DNA from: Platynereis dumerilii
Taxonomy: Eukaryota; Annelida; Polychaeta; Phyllodocida; Nereididae
DNA: 64,000 nucleotides
Assembly (NCBI GenBank): GCA_026936325.1
Contig: JAPTHN010000001.1
Span: 1,240,001-1,304,000, forward strand
Direction: 5' to 3'
In this document: positions 13,493 through 24,283 of the stretch, one piece after another
Layout: the number at the start of each line of letters is the position of its first letter
Position numbering within the stretch: the first letter of the stretch is position 1
Made by a program: the position numbers and the translations under genes
The notes under the pieces: generated by a model
The model's input: only the letters and a program-made list of their open reading frames with translations
Databases searched by the model: none
What the model was told of the DNA's origin: nothing

Positions 13493-15390
13493 AGTATCAG
13501 GTAGTGGCAGAGACAACCGGTTCCTTTAAAGAAGCAAAATGGTCAGAAGACATGTACATCCAGCAATTAAAGAGCATTCAGCGGCTGAAGCCTGATACAA
13601 ATGTCTCTTACTATTAACAAAATGGCAGGAAAAGAGTCCACTAACTTGTCCACAGCAACAAGAAGCATTCACTTGAATCGAGGCATCAAGAGGCTATTTG
13701 GAAAAACTTCAGTGCTGGCAAGTTCTCTTTTCGCAGCATTCAGAATAAATCCTTTCTGATGTGGTCATCGGATGTTTCCTGATTCACAAATTCTTTAGAT
13801 GTGGTGGCATGAAACAAGTCTGCATGAAAGCAACAAAATCCACTGCAGAAGTTGAAAGTCAAACTGTACACTTAGTGACCTTTTCTTGGGTAATTTGTTT
13901 GCTTATTCCAGAAACCGTACGAATGGTTTCTCAAATGTTCAGTCTGACTTGTTACAACTACGTGTATTGTTATATTTTTGCAGCCTGGATAAAAGTCATG
14001 CCAAAACTTCTGATGAGATCTGCATAATTAATAGCATTTCCTAAGCATTGCGACAATAAGTGAGGGGAAACCATCAGATGTTCAGGTGCATGGGTTGGGC
14101 TCAGAGTTTTCCTCAACGGAAAATTACTTTTTCGCAGGAGCGCGAACCATTAATTTTTTTTTTTTCAAGCAAGCAATGTCATAAAATATTCTTTTCCAAA
14201 TTAAACAAGTTAAGAACTCGAAAGAGTTATTTTGTCCTTTTTGCAAAATAAGCACATTGGCATAAGACCCTGTCTAAAAAATTACTTTTATAATTATGAT
14301 GCCATTTTGCAAAAAGCTTTATTAAATTGCCCAAATGGAAACTATTACGTGTCTCACTTTGAAATTCAATTTGGAGATTTGCCGACATTAGGTCTGGTCA
14401 GCCTGCAACATTGAACATTACTTGCACACAATCAATTCAATTTCACACTGCTGGATTTCGCTGTCCAGAGAGAAATATAAGGTTAGTCTTGATTAAAGAA
14501 TAATATTATTATTAGTCATTTAGAGCGCCATCTCGATTGGTCTAGTCATAGAGGTCGTGAAAATTTTATCGGATAGATTTATGTTGTCAAATCAATTTGA
14601 TATTTGGAAAAAACTTGATATACCAAGAAACTATATTCAATAGGTTGGCAAAGAATTCTCCTTAATTGGTTAGTAATCAATAGGTCTTAAATGATCGATC
14701 ATTGAGTGAGATGGCTGGGAGAAGTTCGATAGTTCTTTTTTCCATGCAGATAAAGAATAACAAATTTCTGGTGGGTGGATATATCTTGAATTATCTTAAC
14801 ATTGTAGGCCTACATAAATAATATTTGACTTAAAAAGAAATATTCTAAGAATCTGTGTGCTCAAAAGAAAAAAACTACATCTAGTATTTCTCACAGATAA
14901 TGAAATCTGAGTTTTAAAAAAAAGCCAAAGCCTGCTCCCCTTTTATCTAATAGTCGCCCCTTAAAACCTCTTTGTACAAGTAATAGAAGGACAAACTCCC
15001 AACATCGAAAGTAAAAAGAAGAACAGAGTCTGATATAATTCTTTGTTTCCATGTAGATAAAGAATAAATAATTTCTGGTGGGCGGATATCTTAAATGTTC
15101 TTAGCATAAAAAGATAATGTTTGATCTAAAAGAAATATTCTAAGACTGTGTGCTCAAAAAAGAAATAACTACATGCGGCATTTCTCATAAATAATAAAAC
15201 ATCACAGAAGGATCAACTCCAAAGTAAAACAAAGACAGAAGGATCAATTCCAAAGTAAAACAAAGAACAGACTCCAGTATTAATAGATCTAAAACAGGAC
15301 CCTTTTGTTAATTTGGGGTGCATTTAAAAGAAGAAAATTTTAGTTAAAGTATAAGAAAACTTGTTTAAGTGATTAAAACATAGATGGATA
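13493..15390. repeat. Block 2 of the segmental repeat array
   Basis: Module d resumes directly after the LINE, followed by e (about 14.05 kb) and f (about 14.66 kb, TTGGTTAGTAATCAATAGG). A local duplication within module f is visible: the segment with GATAAAGAATAA and TTTCTGGTGGG at about 14.75 kb repeats near 15.06 kb. No gene was recognised. Confidence 0.7.
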
Positions 15391-15397
15391 GATATAT

Positions 15398-15549
15398 ATG
15401 GCAAGTGCAGCCCTCTAAGTCCAGTTATGGGCGATCATGAGGATTGATTGATGAGATGGGAGAGAGAGCGGGAGTCCTCAACATGTTACACATTCATATT
15501 ACTCCATGTGAGGTATCTTTTACCTGCTCAGCAAAGACACTGATTGCAT
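15398..15549 (-). mobile_element. Headless tRNA-derived SINE fragment
   Basis: The text from GCAGCCCTCTAAG through GGAGTCCTCAACATGTTACAC to CACTGATTGCATC matches the body of the fuller SINE at 51.5-51.8 kb. The tRNA-like head is missing here, consistent with truncation. Confidence 0.65.
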
Positions 15550-15632
15550 CATGCAGTTTCCTTTGTCCTTGTAGAATGCATGTCAGTTCAAACCTTGAAC
15601 ATTGTCATAAATTAATCAAATTGTGATATTTC

Positions 15633-15868
15633 TACAGTGAGGAAAGTAAGTATTTGACCCCCTTACGAAATTTCTATTTTGGCTACTTGTGCTTGCTCCG
15701 ATGTGATGCAGTGCCGTAATAGTGCCTCTGTTGCAGAAGAATCATGTCTAAGCTTGCTGAGAATTTATGATTGATCATCTGAAACCATTTTGCTGATGAT
15801 TTGGGGAAATTAAAAACAGGCTTATTAGGCATGATTCTTCTGCAACAGAGGCACTATGACGGCACTGC
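15633..15868. mobile_element. Tc1/mariner terminus followed by a 39-bp-arm hairpin element
   Basis: TA then CAGTGAGGAAAGTAAGTATT (from 15635) matches the well-known Tc1 end type CAGTGAGGAAAATAAGTATTTGA. Only this one terminus is visible. Starting at 15708, a 39-bp arm GCAGTGCCG...ATCATG pairs with 15830-15868, with one mismatch, around a loop of about 83 bp. The hairpin looks like a small, young inverted-repeat element, possibly inserted into the Tc1 remnant. Confidence 0.6.
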
Positions 15869-15899
15869 AAGACCACAGCAAAATCATCATAACATGATG

Positions 15900-16345
15900 C
15901 GGAATTGAAATACACATTGAGTTTCTTTAAACTCTATGTCATTTGTTTGGTTGATAAGTTACAGCTCAACTCAAAATACTCCGGGAGACTTGGGAAGTAA
16001 CGTGAAGTGAGCAATTCCAGCAAAAACTCCAATTAGGCAAATCTCAGCCATCTCACTACTTGACACTATTTATTCTGAACAGTCTTTCCAATTTCTGTGC
16101 TTCCATCAATTGTTCACAGTATTTATTCTGAACAGTCTTTCCAATTTCTGTGCTTCCATCCATTGTGTACAGAACAAAAATTCCAGAGCCAGGGACATCT
16201 TCCTCCAAACAAAGCCCATGACAACACAATCACCCTTAAACATATCTTATTGTGTTGACTGTCTCTTCAGTCTTTTCGAAATATGTGCAAAGCCTTCACA
16301 ATCTTTTCAGACAGAAAAAAATGCACATTGATGAAAAATCTTCAT
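15900..16345. repeat. Segmental repeat module g
   Basis: This is the same module as about 1.03-1.44 kb and 23.27-23.64 kb: ATCTCAGCC, CTTGACAC, then TTCTGAACAGTCTTTC and CATGACAACACAATC. Inside it a stretch of about 45 bp (TATTTATTCTGAAC to TGTGCTTCCATC) is tandemly duplicated near 16.07 and 16.12 kb. Confidence 0.7.
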
Positions 16346-16479
16346 GGAATCTTCTACAATTTCAATCACCAACCTAGAAAATCCCTGGTTTGATATTTTA
16401 CTTTTCCTCAACAAACACAAAAAAAGCTCTTCATGATAATATTATGAAAATTCTGTTCTTCGCGTGGCTACATGATGTT

Positions 16480-17010
16480 TTCCAAATAGCGGATAACAGT
16501 ACAACTAAAGATTTCTGGTTTGCATATTTTGATTTATCAACCTGAAAAACACGGTTTTATACGCTACTATACTGATCACCGTTACAGTATATACATATAA
16601 ATAAGGATTTTCCGTTTTGGCAGCCTTCTTGGTTTTATTTTCAGTATTCCAAAAGCTGGTGACCTCTTATGTACATATAGTCATATTTTAATTGGCAAAC
16701 TGACGTCCGTGGAAGATGGTTTGTAGGTCTCCATACTGTTCATCATGAGCATATTAGACTTTTTCTTTGCTTCGGGAAGTCATTTCGGCAGCCATTGTGG
16801 TTTTATCATAATCTACATATATATGAATCCAAGAACCCAAAAAGACCCATGGTTGACGTTTTTATGTCTCTGAACTGTTCATTGTAACAGTTGGCAAATG
16901 AAATCTTGTTTGCTTGTGGCAGCCATCTTGAATTTTTCAATATGTTCAAGGATCAGAGTTTCGTATCTACCTTGGAAAGAAACACCAGACCCTACAGAAC
17001 AACAATCAGC
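16480..17010. repeat. Decayed tandem repeat with GGCAGCCAT core
   Basis: Three or four diverged units of roughly 130-170 bp share GGCAGCCATTTTGG-like cores (about 16.62, 16.79 and 16.92 kb) and a GTTCATCATGAG / CTGAACTGTTCAT stretch. No coding signal. Confidence 0.5.
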
Positions 17011-18630
17011 ATACAAGAAAGTACATCAGAAACTTTGTGTCATCCCTGCACAAGACAGTTATTGTCGTTAATCCAATAGTAGAAATATAGGCCTAGTGAT
17101 TTTTAGTCAAGGAGGTTGAGGCTCCATTGAGCTAATGTTCAGTGAGAAGATTCATCACCAAAAAAAGTGCTCCTGCAAACGGGCAATACAGAAAATAAGT
17201 TAACCAAAATTTTAATGTTCTGAAGTTTGTTTATTGTACAAAATATAGAGGCACATTATTCAGCATATAACAATATCGCTGTGTATACAACATTGTCACA
17301 ACAGTCTTATACATTGGCAATTGGCACTGTACATTTACAATGTTGATGTTTATCTTATATAACATGGTCACAAAAATGCCCCCTCACTCTTTTCCTCTAA
17401 GTGCTGGGGCCAACTCATGGAAAACATTTCAATGTTCATTGTTCAAAGGATACACTTGGCAGCAAATTCATTGAACCCTTTTGAGGTTTTCACATTCACT
17501 CCAACAGTAAACAGGTTTTCCAAAAACGAATGTGGTGACATCAGAATGCTTCAAATCATGAAAAGTATGATTGCATCACATACTAGACAACGTGTAAATC
17601 TGCTGTATTGCTGTAAAGCATAACTAAATCTGGGTGGCAGGCTCAATTTCACATCAAAACATTTTTATTCAAGCCCCTGCTCCAATGCTATTCCAATGGC
17701 AGCAAGGGGGTCGAATAATTTCCGAAGTTGTCTGCCAGATTCAGGGCTCCTTCACAGCAGTTTGGCATTATGTTGTCCAATATGTGATGTAATCCTTTTT
17801 TTTCATGATTTTACGCATGCACCTGTTATTATCACACACTCATTTCTGCAAGACTAGTCAACTATTGAATTCAACGGGGAAAACACAAATGGTAGAATAA
17901 TTTTGCTGCCAACTCAAAATGTATGATGATACACGTGTCTCATGAGGTGAATATACTGCTGGTCTCTCACTCTCCACAACAGTGTATGACAACTAATTCT
18001 GAGTGAGTAATCAAACTAATTAATAAGGTAGCTCAGATGCACATGACCCCCATAGTCTCAACTAATTATCTTGAAGTAATATTAGCTGCAATAATCCTTC
18101 TTGCTTGATATCATAGTCCCAGGTGGTTGAGTGACCAGACCTGCAAATTTGATGACACAGGCGACTTTGGTTCTGTGATGATCATATGGATCATGACTGC
18201 CTTTATGCAGAAGTTAATATCACATCATTGTACCGGTATAACTGCAAGTAGAATTTTAAAACTAAATTGGCAGATTTAATAGCTCTTTTCAAGTCAAAAT
18301 ACCATGTGACATATTGGAAAGAGACAATAGAATCACATACTTCTTCAAGCAACTGTAAACAAACTTTCAGTAACCTACAATTAGTAACAAATCAAGAATC
18401 ACCCAGCATCATTATATTTAAGTGACCTGCTGAATGCTGACACTATCCTCAAGCTCTGAATCACTGGCTCCCGAAAAAAAAAGCTCTTAACGAATTACAA
18501 CTGCTCTGGAATTTCAACAAGGTAAATGCATTTTGTCATGCAGTTAGATGCATCATTCTATATAAACTTTTCCTGTCCTCAGGTTACCAATGTTATCAAA
18601 TTAATAATTAATGTTTTTTATCACATTTTT
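17010..18630. other. Single-copy non-coding stretch; possible 3' UTR of the GPCR gene
   Basis: No repeat of the array and no gene was recognised here. On the minus strand an AATAAA lies at about 17,230 (TGTACAATAAACAAAC). If the GPCR transcript runs about 2.9 kb past its stop codon it could end here, with the 18.6-19.6 kb element inside its 3' UTR. This is inference only. Confidence 0.25.
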
Positions 18631-19622
18631 ACCTTCAGCGAACGAAGTTCGAAGAAGGTATTGTAGTCACTTGGGTAAAAATGCTGTCCGTCCGCGGGCG
18701 GGCGGGCGGGCGGGTGGGCGGGCGGGCGGGCGGTCGGGCGGCGGGCGGATAGATCGTTTCCGGCCCGGCACTCGGCCTCTATTGAATGTATGGGGATGAA
18801 ATTTGGTACACATGTAGCCTGTATGGTCTAGTTGTGCCTTTTGATAGTCTGATGAATAGATCTTAAATACTTTTTGAAATAATTAACAAAATATAAAAAA
18901 AAAATTTTTTTCGTTTCCGGGCCAAGGCTCGGTCACTATTGCATGTGCATGGATGAAATTTGGTACACGCGTGGCCTATATGGTCTAGTTGTGCCTTTTG
19001 ATGGTCTCATTGACAGATATTCCATACTTTCTGAAAAAATGAGAAAAGATATAAAAACTTTTTGTTTTTTGTTTTTTGGGCTAAGACTCGCTCTCTATTG
19101 CATGTACATGGATAAACTTTGGTACACATATGGTCAATATGGTCTAGTTGTGCCTTTTGAAAGGTCTGATGGAAAATATTATATACTTTTTTAAATATTG
19201 AAAAAAACATAAAAATTATTATTTTTGTTTCTGGCCCAACATCCGGTCACTATTTCATATACATGGATGAAGTTTGGTACACATATGGCTTGTATGGTCT
19301 AGTTGTGCCTTTTCATGGTCTGAAAGATGGCTATTCTATAGTTTTTGTAATATTGAGAAAAAATATTTTAAAGAATTTTTTTTATATCGGAGCCAAAACT
19401 TCCCCACTATTGCATATACAGTAATGCATTTTTCTAAACAAATCACCTATGCAATTAATTTAGCAGTGCTTTTTGATGCGTATAACACTTTATGAATCAT
19501 TGGAAAAATAGAGATAATGGAAGGCCACTACTCGACCGCTATTGCATACCATAAGCAATTTCGTAAACGCACCAATTTAATGATATTATTGTAATCTTCT
19601 AAAGGTGTTCTTCGCTGAAGGT
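18631..19622. mobile_element. Inverted-end element made of 157-bp tandem units
   Basis: The ends ACCTTCAGCGAA and TTCGCTGAAGGT are inverted. Inside, the phrase GGTCTAGTTGTGCCTTTT recurs at about 18,825, 18,982, 19,141 and 19,296 (spacing 157, 159 and 155), each preceded by ATGGATGAAATTTGGTACAC-like text. A fifth unit is decayed. A C/G-rich run of GGGC repeats at about 18.70-18.75 kb precedes the array. No protein is encoded. The superfamily is unknown to me; the simplest reading is a non-autonomous DNA element carrying an internal satellite. Confidence 0.65.
18697..18748 (+). repeat. (GGGC)n run, quadruplex-prone
   Basis: About eleven closely spaced GGG tracts on the plus strand within 52 bp, in an otherwise AT-rich region. 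Many G-tracts separated by one to three bases satisfy the usual G-quadruplex pattern. Confidence 0.7.
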
Positions 19623-20101
19623 TTGCTGCTGCGCAGCCTATGTTTTTTACTTTACAAAGAAAATATCATGAATGGCCAGTTGCTTTCAAGAGCCTCCTCA
19701 GAAAGGATTTGTCATTAATTCTGATGCCTTCCACAATGACCGAAGTATCAATTCCCAAATGCATGTCCTGGTCTTGTCTGATTCCGTTGAATCTCAGTTC
19801 AGTCAAGTACTTTCCAGGAGCAATAGTAAGTAAAGTACTTTCCAAGTGTAATAATTCTCATTGTGTTACATTATGCCTCACCGCAGATGCAAAAGTTGAT
19901 TGAACATTGTGCTGATGAGAACGTAGAGTGTAAATAGTCATAGTTATCCTAATATAATTTCAAGCATTACTTGAATGATTACGTCCATAAAAAGCCAGAA
20001 TCTCAAGTGTATAAAGCACAAACCCAGTACAAAACACACGATGGTTGTTTACAAATGCAAAAATAATATAACATTAATCACTATTAATCAGTGTATTTTC
20101 A

Positions 20102-21460
20102 TCACTTTGAAGGCAAAGTGTCACAGAGGCGCTTTGAAGAAGAGTCTTCAGCATCACAAAATGGCTGCTCGGCTGAGCTACTTTTCTTCTGGCGTCTCGC
20201 TATCGAGGGAACTCTCTCCTCAAGTGGTAGGTTAGTCCGCAATGTTCGAATGGCTTGCCTTGACAGGAACAAGTCCTCGAAAGAATCAAACCGCCAATTC
20301 ACCAGGGATTTCATGCGTCGTTTACAGGAGGCAGCAAGTCGCTTAAGACCCTTTCGAAATGTCTTGCCCGATAAATTGTACAAGAAAAAGTTAATTGAAA
20401 AATTAATGTAATAGATCAGCTGGAACAGGATATGTAGAGCTTCTGTGTCTGGGGAAGGAAGGTAGTGAGGATCAAGGAGCATCTGCACCATTATATGGAC
20501 ACGAACGGCGTAGGCAGGCAGGTTGAGTAAGAGAAAAACAGTTGACACCACAAGGAGCATTTTTGTCACCTTCATCTGACCTTCCATAGCTGCCAAGCGT
20601 TGGTGAATATTATGGGACCACCTTCTCCGTGTGCGGGGCTGCATTCTGTGAGGCCCATACCGATTCAACTTTGGGGCACGAGATGCAGACAAAATGGCCA
20701 TGCGCTTTCGGTAGAAAAGGACGATTGTGTAAAATATGCGAATATTACATGTCACTATGATGATTACAGGCACAATGAATGTGATTACAGCATCCACGTA
20801 GCTCAGGTTAGAAACGAGGTTCATGTGGCGCTCATTTGGCATGCATCGAGGCTGTCCATGGTAGTCACCAGTCGAAAATGTAAAAGGAGTAAAGAGGTAG
20901 AGAAAGAGCGATAAAATGGCACAACCTATCACAACAATTTTCGCTCGGCTGGTCGTGCACATTTGCTGGCGTCTCAATGGATAGCACACGGCTATGTAGC
21001 GTTCTATACTGAAGGCAACGACATACCATACTGATAAAAAACTTGTAACATAAGTCAGGTAAGCAAGTGTTTGACACCATCCTTCTCTATTGTAAAGGTC
21101 AACTCCAGTGTACGAGAACCATGATAGAAGAAGGCACAGTAGAAATACATTGTCAGACCATGCCAAGGCAGCTAGGTACACATTCGAGGAATATCGTCTC
21201 AAGTAACTTCCCATGAAAACAGCGAATGAGGTAAAGTTGCCAACAAGACCAACGGCCACGATAACCGGAATGACGTAAATGTTGAGGAGATGAATGACGG
21301 ATTTGAACATCGGAGTGACTTCCTTGACCTCCGCATCATCCAGCCATGATGTGTAATTGAGCAATTGTTCGTAAAGCTCTTCAGTCAGTTCCAGGTCAAC
21401 CCCATGCTCCAGCTGCGACAGGAGCCAGGCAGTGTTGTTCAGGTCTACGTCAAACTGCAT
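20102..21460 (-). CDS. Rhodopsin-class G-protein-coupled receptor (orphan, peptide-receptor-like)
   Basis: A 452-residue single-exon coding region predicted to be a seven-helix plasma-membrane receptor. Helices lie near residues 58-83 (GN at 74-75), 93-116 (conserved Asp103), 128-155, 174-193, 221-247, 298-321 and 343-363. Cys129 at the top of helix 3 and Cys206 in loop 2 can form the usual disulfide. The helix-3 motif is ERY (153-155), helix 6 has LNLP instead of CWxP, and helix 7 has NFFLY in place of NPxxY. Sequons at Asn8 and Asn35 fit an extracellular N-terminus with no signal peptide. Loop 3 and the tail are basic. The NFxxNFFLY form recurs in several invertebrate peptide receptors (FMRFamide/TRH/GPR139-like groups), but the ligand cannot be assigned. 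The chosen start is the first Met, shortly downstream of a splice-acceptor-like sequence. Confidence 0.9.
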   Translation of the reverse strand: MQFDVDLNNTAWLLSQLEHGVDLELTEELYEQLLNYTSWLDDAEVKEVTPMFKSVIHLLNIYVIPVIVAVGLVGNFTSFAVFMGSYLRRYSSNVYLAALAWSDNVFLLCLLLSWFSYTGVDLYNREGWCQTLAYLTYVTSFLSVWYVVAFSIERYIAVCYPLRRQQMCTTSRAKIVVIGCAILSLFLYLFTPFTFSTGDYHGQPRCMPNERHMNLVSNLSYVDAVITFIVPVIIIVTCNIRIFYTIVLFYRKRMAILSASRAPKLNRYGPHRMQPRTRRRWSHNIHQRLAAMEGQMKVTKMLLVVSTVFLLLNLPAYAVRVHIMVQMLLDPHYLPSPDTEALHILFQLIYYINFSINFFLYNLSGKTFRKGLKRLAASCKRRMKSLVNWRFDSFEDLFLSRQAIRTLRTNLPLEERVPSIARRQKKSSSAEQPFCDAEDSSSKRLCDTLPSK

Positions 21461-21486
21461 CTTGTAATATGACAGTCAGTGCGGAC

Positions 21487-21500
21487 CTGTAATATAAAGG
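21487..21500 (-). promoter_or_regulatory. Candidate 3' splice site in the GPCR 5' UTR
   Basis: On the minus strand CCTTTATATTACAG is followed by GTCCGC, a plausible acceptor 26 bp before the start codon. It suggests an untranslated upstream exon, whose position is unknown; the donor near 56.36 kb is one possible partner. Confidence 0.4.
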
Positions 21501-22040
21501 GAAACATTATTAGCTACTGAGAAAATACAAGACAACTCATAACAATGCTGACAGCTGTAGTTGTTATTTTGTGAGGAAATGAAAAAAATTTTTGTAGAAT
21601 AAATGAAAAAAAAATGCAAATTCTGGACATATTTAATAACAGTGTGAAACATATAACAAGACCTGGAAACTTGTTAAAAATATGTGATCCATCTATCATT
21701 TGTCAAGGCACAAAATCATATATATGTACTCGGCAAATGAGTCAAACAGTATGTCTCCCCATCGTGCTGGCACAACACCTCCAGCACAACGTTGTAAAAT
21801 ATTCGTAATTCCAAGAGACCTGCATATAAATTTCTCAGACATTATGACATAATGTAAGTATAAAACTCCATGTTTTATTTTGCTCGTGCGCGCAGTTCAA
21901 ACTCGACAAGTTGAAAGCCAAAAATCATGCCAAAAGCACCCTATTAAAGATCTGCCTTATTCAGAAAAATATCATGAAAATGATAATTTACCTGAGAAAA
22001 ATTAAGCTCATTTTAGACAGAAAGTATTAAGAAAATAATA
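21500..22040. other. No recognisable feature
   Basis: AT-rich sequence with no repeat of the array and no coding signal. It would be intronic if the GPCR has an upstream exon. Confidence 0.5.
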
Positions 22041-22042
22041 AT

Positions 22043-22260
22043 ACACTGTAAAATTTGAATTTTGAGTCAGCTTAAAATTTAATGATTGAGTGAGATGGTC
22101 GCACAAAGCCTTTGAGCTAACACAGCTTGTTGTTTTAAGTTATGACAACGGACAGGTTATCATAACTTAAAAGAACAAGCTATTTTAGCTAAAACCAATT
22201 GTGCAACCATCTCATTCAATTATTTAAGCAGAGTGAAAATGTCCAATTCGAGAGTGTGTA
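22043..22260. repeat. Palindromic foldback MITE, copy 1
   Basis: Long arms pair (GAGATGGTCGCACAA with TTGTGCAACCATCTC; AAGTTATGA with TCATAACTT) around a short centre near 22.15 kb. The left end reads ACACTGTAAAATTTGAATTT. A second copy lies 750 bp away. Confidence 0.65.
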
Positions 22261-22799
22261 GCTGATAAAGTCTTGATAATAGGATAATCACTTGCAATTT
22301 TGGGCACACCACCCAGGTTTGGTCAATGAAGTCATAAATATTTTATCAGCAATTGACAAGTTGACATGGCGCGAAAAGTGACCCACAGATAGATTTCTGT
22401 GGTCACGTCACTCACATGGATCTGTTATTTGAAAGGCTCCTCTTTAGATCAAGAAATTTGTCACATAAGATTACCTTAATTGGTTAGTAATCAATACTGA
22501 CAACATTGGGCCTGGCCTAGCAGTTTGTCTCATTTAATTCCCACAGTATAGCCAGGGATAACTTAAGGTAAACTCTGTACATCAAAAATTAAACCCAGAA
22601 CTGAGTCTGATGTTAAATGTTCAGATCGTAAAGAGGCCTTTATTCAGAAAAATGTTTTCTTTAATTTCATGTGCATGAATTTACAAAGACAATATATGTC
22701 ATTGTAAATGTTTGTATGAGTGGATTAATTCCAATGACCATCTTTCCATAAATGTGAAGTAATTAATCCATTGCTTTAATAAAAAATCATAGAAGGTTA

Positions 22800-22957
22800 C
22801 ACAATTCGTTTGAGCCACATAGCTGGTTGTTTGTAAGTTATAACAACAGAAAGATTATCATAACTCAAAACAACAAGCTATGTCAGCTCAAACAAGTTGT
22901 GCAACCATCTAACTCAATCATTTGAGCTAACTGAAAATTTCAAATTTTACAATGTGT
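22800..22957. repeat. Palindromic foldback MITE, copy 2
   Basis: The same arms as the copy at 22.04-22.26 kb (GTTACACAATTCG with AAGTTGTGCAACC; TTATAACAACAG with ATCATAACTC). The right end ATTTCAAATTTTACAATGTGT mirrors the left end of copy 1, which defines the family's terminal sequence. Confidence 0.65.
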
Positions 22958-24082
22958 CCTGCAAACATTTTCTTGGATAATATATTGTGCAATTGCCGTC
23001 CATACATTAATCTACATGACTGGCAGTTTCCATGACTGGAAGCCTCATCCCTGGAAAATTGCATGAGTCATGCGTAATTCATAATTAGAGGCATCTTTTA
23101 TTGTCTGGGAAATTATGAATGGACAACAAAACTATCTGAATGATTTTGAATAGCTTGAACGTCTTTCGAGCTAATCCCTCACAAAAGCTGCTAAAGCTAG
23201 ACTACAGCAATATCATCACCACATAATGCGGAATTGAAATCCTCATCGACTGCCTTAGTCTCTATGTCATATATGCTTGGCTGATAAGTTGCAGCCTTCT
23301 GCGGAATATACGCGATTTGGAAGATAGTGAAGAGAGCCATTGAAGCCCAAACATCAAACATGCACATCTCAGCCTACCTCATTGCTTGACACTATTTATT
23401 CTGAACAGTCTTTCCAATTTCTGATCCTTTCACACATTGTGTACAGAACAAACATTCCACAGCCAGAGACATCTTCCTCCGTAGCCCATGACAACACAAT
23501 CACCCTTAACATATCTCGTAAATTTCGATGACTGTCTCTTCAATCTTTTCACTATATGTGCGAAGCCTTCACAATCTTTTCAGGCAGAAAATATTGCAAA
23601 TTGATGAAAAATTTTCAGTGCTCATATGCAGAATGTCACACAAAAGATTCACCTTCTTGAAATCTTGTACATTTTGTTTCTTTAGGAAGTGAAACCAAAA
23701 CCAGTTGACTACAAATCAGCAGTGCACATGTGCTGAAGAAAAACAGTAGCAGACTAAAGTTTAGAACGTGTCAGTATTTTGTCAGTATAAGGGAAAATAG
23801 ATACTCAGCTGAAAAATGTCTTCATGATTGCCTTTTAATCACATGAAACATGACTGAATAACTTGTTTAAAATAACATTGAATAATTTACCCATCTTTCC
23901 TCTAATGGACAATGCCATTAAGGGCCTTCAAGGATGTAAGCACCATCAGACCGTATGTTTAGACTGCCTCAAATTTTTGTTTATCACACATATTCAAGTA
24001 AGTGATAAAAATAGATGAAGTTTTCTCTATTGTAGAACTTTCCTGATACGTAGGCAAGAAAGTCCATGAAGAATTTTTTCAG

Positions 24083-24283
24083 CTAAGCCACTATTTTCCC
24101 AGATATTGAAAAAATACTGACTCGGTCTAAACTTTCGTCTGCTGCTTTATTTAGGATGACAGCACAGCACATCTCCGAGTACAGAGTGACTGGCTGTCCA
24201 GTCTTTATCAGATCATAGATAGCTTTGAGGTGAGTTGCAGTATCAATTATTGGAATAGGCAACCTGTTCCATTTAAGTAGCAA
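24083..24283 (-). pseudogene. Exon-like frame in repeat module d
   Basis: A 66-codon open frame includes PIIDTATHLKAIYDLIKTG followed by QPVTLYSEMCCAVI. The other copies of this module still show traces on the same strand and in the same frame: PLLDTLTELKELKAIY at about 6.67 kb, FGTSTELKAIYSYMHAG at about 29.95 kb, FDTSMEMKAIYIATG at about 33.34 kb and RLSLPLPDT at about 13.5 kb. This suggests a decayed exon of an unrecognised duplicated gene or element. I could not name the protein family, and the frame may be chance in a conserved repeat. Confidence 0.35.

Noticed and set aside
18611-18799. Reading frame with a GGRAGGRAGG run
   Set aside because: It is the translation of the GGGC microsatellite.
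20091-20914. Plus-strand frames of 104-106 codons over the GPCR gene
   Set aside because: They are antisense to an unambiguous seven-helix receptor and show no independent coding signal.
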